Assembly (NCBI GenBank): GCA_963383645.1
Contig: OY726557.1
Coordinates: forward strand, 156,613,201 to 156,677,200
Length of the DNA stretch: 64,000 nucleotides
Direction: 5' to 3'
Origin: Muscardinus avellanarius
Taxonomy: Eukaryota > Chordata > Mammalia > Rodentia > Gliridae
A program made the translations under genes and the position numbers. Shown in pieces: positions 59,830 through 64,000 of the stretch (its first letter is position 1; every line of letters starts with the position of its first letter). The notes below the pieces were generated by a model. It ran no database searches. It worked only from the letters and a program-made list of their open reading frames with translations, and had not been told where the DNA came from.

Positions 59830-60345
59830 CCCTTCTGCACACGCACTTTCATCAAGCCGAGCTGCCTGCTAGGAGCACTCAGCGGCTCCCCACCACCTAA
59901 AGTGCGATGTCCACATGGCATTGAAGGTCTGCTCTGCTCTCTGCCTACCGTGCCCCGCGTATAAGAATCACACCCCCTATAATCTGGTCTCTTGATCTTT
60001 AGCTCTGGCCAGCACTTTTATTCCTCTGTGACTTCACCTGTGCCCATTTCTTTGCCCAAAACTGCTCCTGATCTCCTCTCCCATGTTGGAATCCTGCAAG
60101 CTCAACGGGGATGAAATCGTTCCTGGAAAGCGCTTCCTGATCACCATAATCAGAATTAGGTGCTTCCTCCTGACTTCAGGAGCATTTGTTTTTGCCTCTG
60201 TTGTTCTGTTGGCTGTGAGCCAAGTCAGGACACAGTGGCATCGTAAGCACCTTTGGGGTAGGACCATGTCCATGTGGTGGTGTTTGCTACTGCATCCTCA
60301 GTGTCCGGCACCTGAGAAGTGCTCGACAATATCTCTTGAATGAAT
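59830..60345 (+). repeat. L2 3' fragment
   Basis: 'gagctgcctgctaggagc', 'ctgatctcctctcccatg', 'agtgtccggcacctgagaag', 'ctcttgaatgaatggagc' follow L2 order over 500 bp. The small ORFs on both strands here are incidental. Confidence 0.6.
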
Positions 60346-60518
60346 GGAGCTATTATTGGCCTTATCCTCAGATCAAGCCAATCCAAAATGCTTCTTTCCT
60401 TCTCCGCTTCCCAAAAGCTTTCCAACATCCAGTATCCAAATGGAGTACGGTGTGCCTGAAACCTTCCTTAACTCTCCAAGTCTAAAATAACATCTCCCTA
60501 ATCAGAACCCTGATGCAT
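60346..60518. other. Unique noncoding DNA
   Basis: Nothing is recognised. Confidence 0.4.
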
Positions 60519-60520
60519 TA

Positions 60521-61051
60521 CAGTCGTACCTCAGTATACCAGAAGATTTGGTTCCAAGAGCCCCTAAGGGTACCAAAAGCCACAGATGCTCAAGCCCCTT
60601 ATATAAAATGTCATAGTAATTGCCAGGCATGGTGGCACACACTTGTAGTCCCAGCATTCAGGAGGCTGAAACAGGAATATCGCAGTTCGCAGACAGCCTC
60701 AGCTACTTAGGGAGGCCCTTTGCAACTCAGTGAGACCCTGTTTCAAAATAAAGAAGAAAAAATAGGGCTGGAGGTGCATCTTTGAGGTAGAATGCCCTTG
60801 GGTTCCATTCCCAGTACTGAAAAAATAAAAAATAAATAAAATGGCATGGTATTTATATTTAACATATACATTCTCCCATTCCCTTTAAATAATCTCTAGT
60901 TTCTTATACCTCAAACAATGTAAATAATTGTTACACTAATAATGACAAGGAAAAATATATATATGCTACATACAGTCTCAGTTTTTTCTAATACTTTCTG
61001 AGATCGGTTGAGTTCACAGATGTGGAGCCCACAGATACTAAGGACCAACTA
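60521..61051 (+). mobile_element. Nonautonomous TA-flanked DNA transposon (Tigger-like), SINE inside
   Basis: The left end 'cagtcgtacctcagtatacc' and the reverse complement of the right end 'agttggtccttagtatctg' are imperfect inverted repeats. TA dinucleotides flank both ends (60519-60520 and 61052-61053), the Tc1/mariner target duplication. The interior phrases 'gatgctcaagccccttat', 'tttaaataatctctagtttc' and 'ctaataatgacaaggaaaa' are those of a widespread mammalian element. No transposase frame is present. A SINE splits it. Confidence 0.75.
60622..60835 (+). repeat. B1-dID SINE nested in the DNA transposon
   Basis: 'gccaggcatggtggcacaca', 'gagaccctgtttcaaaataa', 'gggttccattcccagtac'. The flanks 'ataaaatgtcatagtaatt' (about 60603) and 'ataaaatggcatggtattt' (about 60836) are a 19-bp duplication with three differences. 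Confidence 0.92.
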
Positions 61052-61053
61052 TA

Positions 61054-61464
61054 CTCTCTCTACCATTCCTTTAGCTGTTGTTCTTTTCTCTCACAAGATC
61101 TTGCATTTCTGTTTCTATATAGTTTATATTTTCAATTGTCTCTAAGTTCTAGGACACCAGAAACAATATTCTGTATCTTTCAGAGTTCCCAGCATAACTA
61201 ATCCTGCACATGTGGATTCTTATTACTGTTATGGTTCATGAGTCAGCATGCTAACTAAAGCATTACTAATCAGAAGGAAGGCTTTTTCCTAATGTCCCAG
61301 GATAGGCTCTGCCTCAAGTTTCAGTCCCTGCTCTGCATGTGAATTAGAAACCTCAGCAGGCCAAGGACCATAGCAGGCCTCATCCCCAGTCTAATCCTGC
61401 CCCAGTGGAATTATGCTAGAACCTATGCCCTTTGCTTCCCAGCATGTATGTGTCCCTTAAAGAA
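61054..61464. other. Unique noncoding DNA
   Basis: Nothing is recognised. Confidence 0.4.
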
Positions 61465-61636
61465 TAGCAGGCTGAAACAGGAGAATCTCAGATTTGATGC
61501 TAGTGTCAGGAATCTAGCCACGTGTTTATCAACTTCATAAGACTTTGATTCAAAATAAAAAAAAGGTCTGGGGGTGTAGCTCAGAGGTAGAGTGACCCTG
61601 GGTTCAATCTCCAGTACAAAAATAAAATAAAAGAGT
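61465..61636 (+). repeat. 5'-truncated B1-dID SINE
   Basis: Begins within the B1 half at 'caggctgaaacaggagaat'. The ID half 'ggtctgggggtgtagctcag' to 'gggttcaatctccagtac' is good, and an A-rich tail follows. Confidence 0.88.
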
Positions 61637-62699
61637 AGTTTGACCCTTTATTTTATTCTTAAGCCCCAAGGTCAGTTTCCTATCTATTATTGTTGGTTTT
61701 AACATAGTACCAAAAAAAAAAAGCTATTTTGGATTATGGCAAGGAAAGGGAAGGACCTTATTTTATGTTCCCCTCACTGGAGGTCTTTGATTCTGCCATT
61801 GGCTTCACCATTAGCAACATGTCAAGGGCTGCCAGAGTTGTAAATTCAAGACAGAACAGGCAAACAGTGCTGGTGCACCGAAATGTCATGATATGTGTGC
61901 CAGCCCAGCACAGGAATGGTGGATCCTACCTCTCTTCTTCCCACCCAGACCCTGCAGAGACTGGGTATACATGTGTTTTTTATAAAATTGGTCTCCTGGA
62001 GGTCAGAGCCTTCCTCCAGCAGCAGCCACCCATTGTGATAAAGATGTCCCCTGTCTCCTACACTTTTTCTGTAACAGCTCCAAAGAGGCTGAGACTACCT
62101 ACAGGTAGAGGTATTTTTGCATCATTTCTGCAGTGTTGCCCAAGTACCTCACAGCAAAGGTCGCCGTATACAAAGCAATGTGTCTTTACTTGAATAATCT
62201 TAAATAGCCACTGCCCAGTGCCTGACTCTTCTCCTCTCTGTTTAGTTGCTTTCCTGCATAACCATTTAGATATCTCTATAGTGACCTTCTTAGGTCATTT
62301 AAGGTCAATTCATTAACCCCCATAGAAAAAGCCATCAATGTAATTTCTTTCTAAGTAGCAGCTCAAAGGCTACAAGCACATAACACTTTATTGAGAGATA
62401 TTAATAAAGTAATCAGTTGGGGCCCAATATGGGGTACAGGTCCCAATTCACACAGCCATCACCCATCTTACCAGTAATGACAGAAGAGGAAATAGAAACA
62501 GAAAAGCCTCAGAACTGAAAGTATTTTGAGAAATTTGTACCTGAGTTTAATACGTAAGCAGCTTCTCTTAGAAAACGTGGAAAATTTGGCATTTGGCTCC
62601 TGGTTCCACACTGACCCCTGTGATATTTTTGTTTCCTTCTGAGGTGATTGTCCTCCCCACCCTACTAGAGTCAAACTGTAGAGCAATCCATGTCAAAGT
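61637..62699. other. Unique noncoding DNA with a 154-codon open frame
   Basis: The plus ORF at 61729-62193 is the longest non-L1 plus-strand frame. It has no domain, repeat or signal I recognise, no A-tail or TSD that would mark a retrocopy, and no neighbouring gene. A chance frame is the simplest reading. Confidence 0.35.
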
Positions 62700-62820
62700 T
62701 ACTAGTTTACACACTACTCGTCCTAACCTCCTTGTGAATGTTCAAGGGCAGAGACTGGTCTTATTCACGCCTGTCTCCCAGTCCTAGAATAATGCCCAAC
62801 ACAAAGGAGTACTGTAGGGA
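62700..62820 (+). repeat. L2 3' fragment
   Basis: 'caagggcagagactggtctt', 'cctgtctcccagtcctag', 'aataatgcccaacacaaagg' in L2 order. Confidence 0.55.
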
Positions 62821-63274
62821 AGGGAGGGAGAGATGTTGTCAGAAGCAGAACCTCCAGGGGAGAGATGAGGAATCAGTGGCCTATAGAACTGGGACAGTCA
62901 CTTCTCAATCATGATACCTCCTGAGAGTACCCCTGAGCCCTGCCTGGGAAGCCTGTGTCTGTCTCCCTCCTCTTCCCTCTGTGCAAACACTTCCTCAGCT
63001 TAGATAAGCCTTGTTCATAAAGGCTGCAGTAGCTGCTACTCCTCGTACTTGTCACCCTTATTTGCCACCTTAGTGATTCCAGACAGAACTCTGAATAACT
63101 CTTACAAACCTTCCTCTCCAGCAGGCTTGCAAACTATCACCATCTTTGAATTCAGCCTTCCTTCTGAAGACAGAAGCCCCTAGCATAGTGGGGGCCATTG
63201 CATCCAACTGCAAAAATAGACACATGGGCACTATTAAACATGGCCAGGACAAATGGTAAAATGCCAGTTTCTTT
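62821..63274. other. Unique noncoding DNA
   Basis: Nothing is recognised. Confidence 0.4.
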
Positions 63275-63420
63275 ATTCCACAGCATTGGTGAGCCCTTAC
63301 TAGATGTCAGACACTGTAAGGTGAAGAGGACTCCAGGAACAACCAAATGAACTCCCTGACCAGAAAGAGCTTAGACAAGTACAGAGACAGACAGCTGTGC
63401 AGATAAAAAGACTGACTTCA
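63275..63420 (+). repeat. L2-like fragment
   Basis: 'agcccttactagatgtcag', 'gactccaggaacaaccaaat', 'agaaagagcttagacaag' in L2 order. Confidence 0.5.
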
Positions 63421-64000
63421 GTATCCCTCAATCACATCACCCGAGGGGTGAATTCTGATGGCCCTCTTTGGAGAGCCCATGTCCTGCCTTCGGGGAGATA
63501 TGTAGGAGCCTGCATGGGGTAAGAATTGAGAGAGGGAATGGTGCCTGCAGTGGGATCAGTAAGAGATCATGAGACACAAAGATGGGCATCTCACCATCTG
63601 GGACCTCAAACCTTCCTTGATGGTCATTTACACAAGTGCGCCCAAGAGCAGGTCAGCCCCTCGGCACTGAGTGGTTTTGAATGGATGGATTCGGCTCAGG
63701 TCCCTGGAAGGGAATCACCTCGTTCAGGCCTTCCTGCTCATCATGTCCGTTGGGTGAGTGGGCCTCGGTCCTGCCGCTGCAGCGGTCCTGCCATAGAGGA
63801 CGTTCACAACGCATAGTGCAGCTTCTCAGCTTGTGTTTCCTCTGCCCTGGCCACGATCAGGGCTCATGTTTCCCTGACATGGGGCTTTCTGAGTACGAGA
63901 CCGGGCATGTAAAGAATGGGATAATTGATCTTTTTCCTCCTGGCTGGAATCTGTGGTTGCATTCCCTCTCAACCACATACAATTCCGATTTGCTGCCCTG
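63421..64000. other. Unique DNA, slightly GC-richer
   Basis: CpGs cluster mildly at about 63730-63815 ('cctgccgctgcagcggtcc', 'gacgttcacaacgcatag'). The 96-aa ORF here has no recognisable domain. The window ends without a feature. Confidence 0.4.

Noticed and set aside
61729..62193. 154-aa open frame on the plus strand
   Set aside because: No recognisable domain, no retrocopy marks, no splice or gene context, and amino-acid composition fits chance translation.

Overview
This is a stretch of nuclear DNA from a rodent, most likely a squirrel-related (sciuromorph) species. The best evidence is the dominant SINE, a dimer of a B1-like 7SL-derived left half and a tRNA-Ala-like ID right half (B1-dID type) present in more than 25 copies. 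Single ID elements, MaLR LTRs, MER5-type hAT fragments and L2/MIR relics are also present, as expected for a placental mammal. I find no host protein-coding exon, no host RNA gene and no bacterial or viral gene. The window reads as intergenic or deep-intronic DNA, and the locus cannot be named from sequence alone.

The outstanding object is a complete, minus-strand LINE-1 at 49351-56540, flanked by a perfect 16-bp target-site duplication. It has a ~1.96-kb 5'UTR with a GC-rich start, an intact ORF1 (325 aa), a 45-nt spacer, an intact ORF2 (1275 aa) with all endonuclease, reverse transcriptase and Cys-motif landmarks, a G-rich 3'UTR and a double poly(A) tail. The two ORFs encode the usual L1 RNP: an RNA-binding trimer and an endonuclease/reverse transcriptase that act together on the L1 RNA. 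Intact ORFs and an undecayed TSD mean a recent insertion. This matters because L1 is reported extinct in at least one ground squirrel. Between the two poly(A) blocks lies a ~21-nt hairpin-forming segment that looks like a minimal 3' transduction.

Layout. 1-3.2 kb: one ancient repeat, an (AG)n tract and a repeat-free block that looks like a conserved noncoding element. 3.2-14.4 kb: scattered B1-dID SINEs with L2, MIR and MER5 relics. 14.4-17.7 kb: a dense repeat patch with an old L1 3' part, a nested SINE, an older L1M piece and two copies of a distinctive young SINE subfamily. 17.7-30 kb: mostly unique DNA with a long (AG)n tract, a SINE carrying two ID units and a GC-richer block near 25.4 kb. 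30-37.4 kb: two MaLR LTRs, ID monomers and a SINE cluster that includes a head-to-head inverted pair. 37.4-49.3 kb: unique DNA with nested SINE and L1 fragments. 49.35-56.54 kb: the intact L1. 56.6-64 kb: MER5 copies, SINEs, a TA-flanked DNA transposon carrying a SINE, and L2 relics.

A second theme is a SINE subfamily (five copies) in which the centre of the B1 half is replaced by a short perfect inverted repeat and the ID half has lost its recognisable B box.
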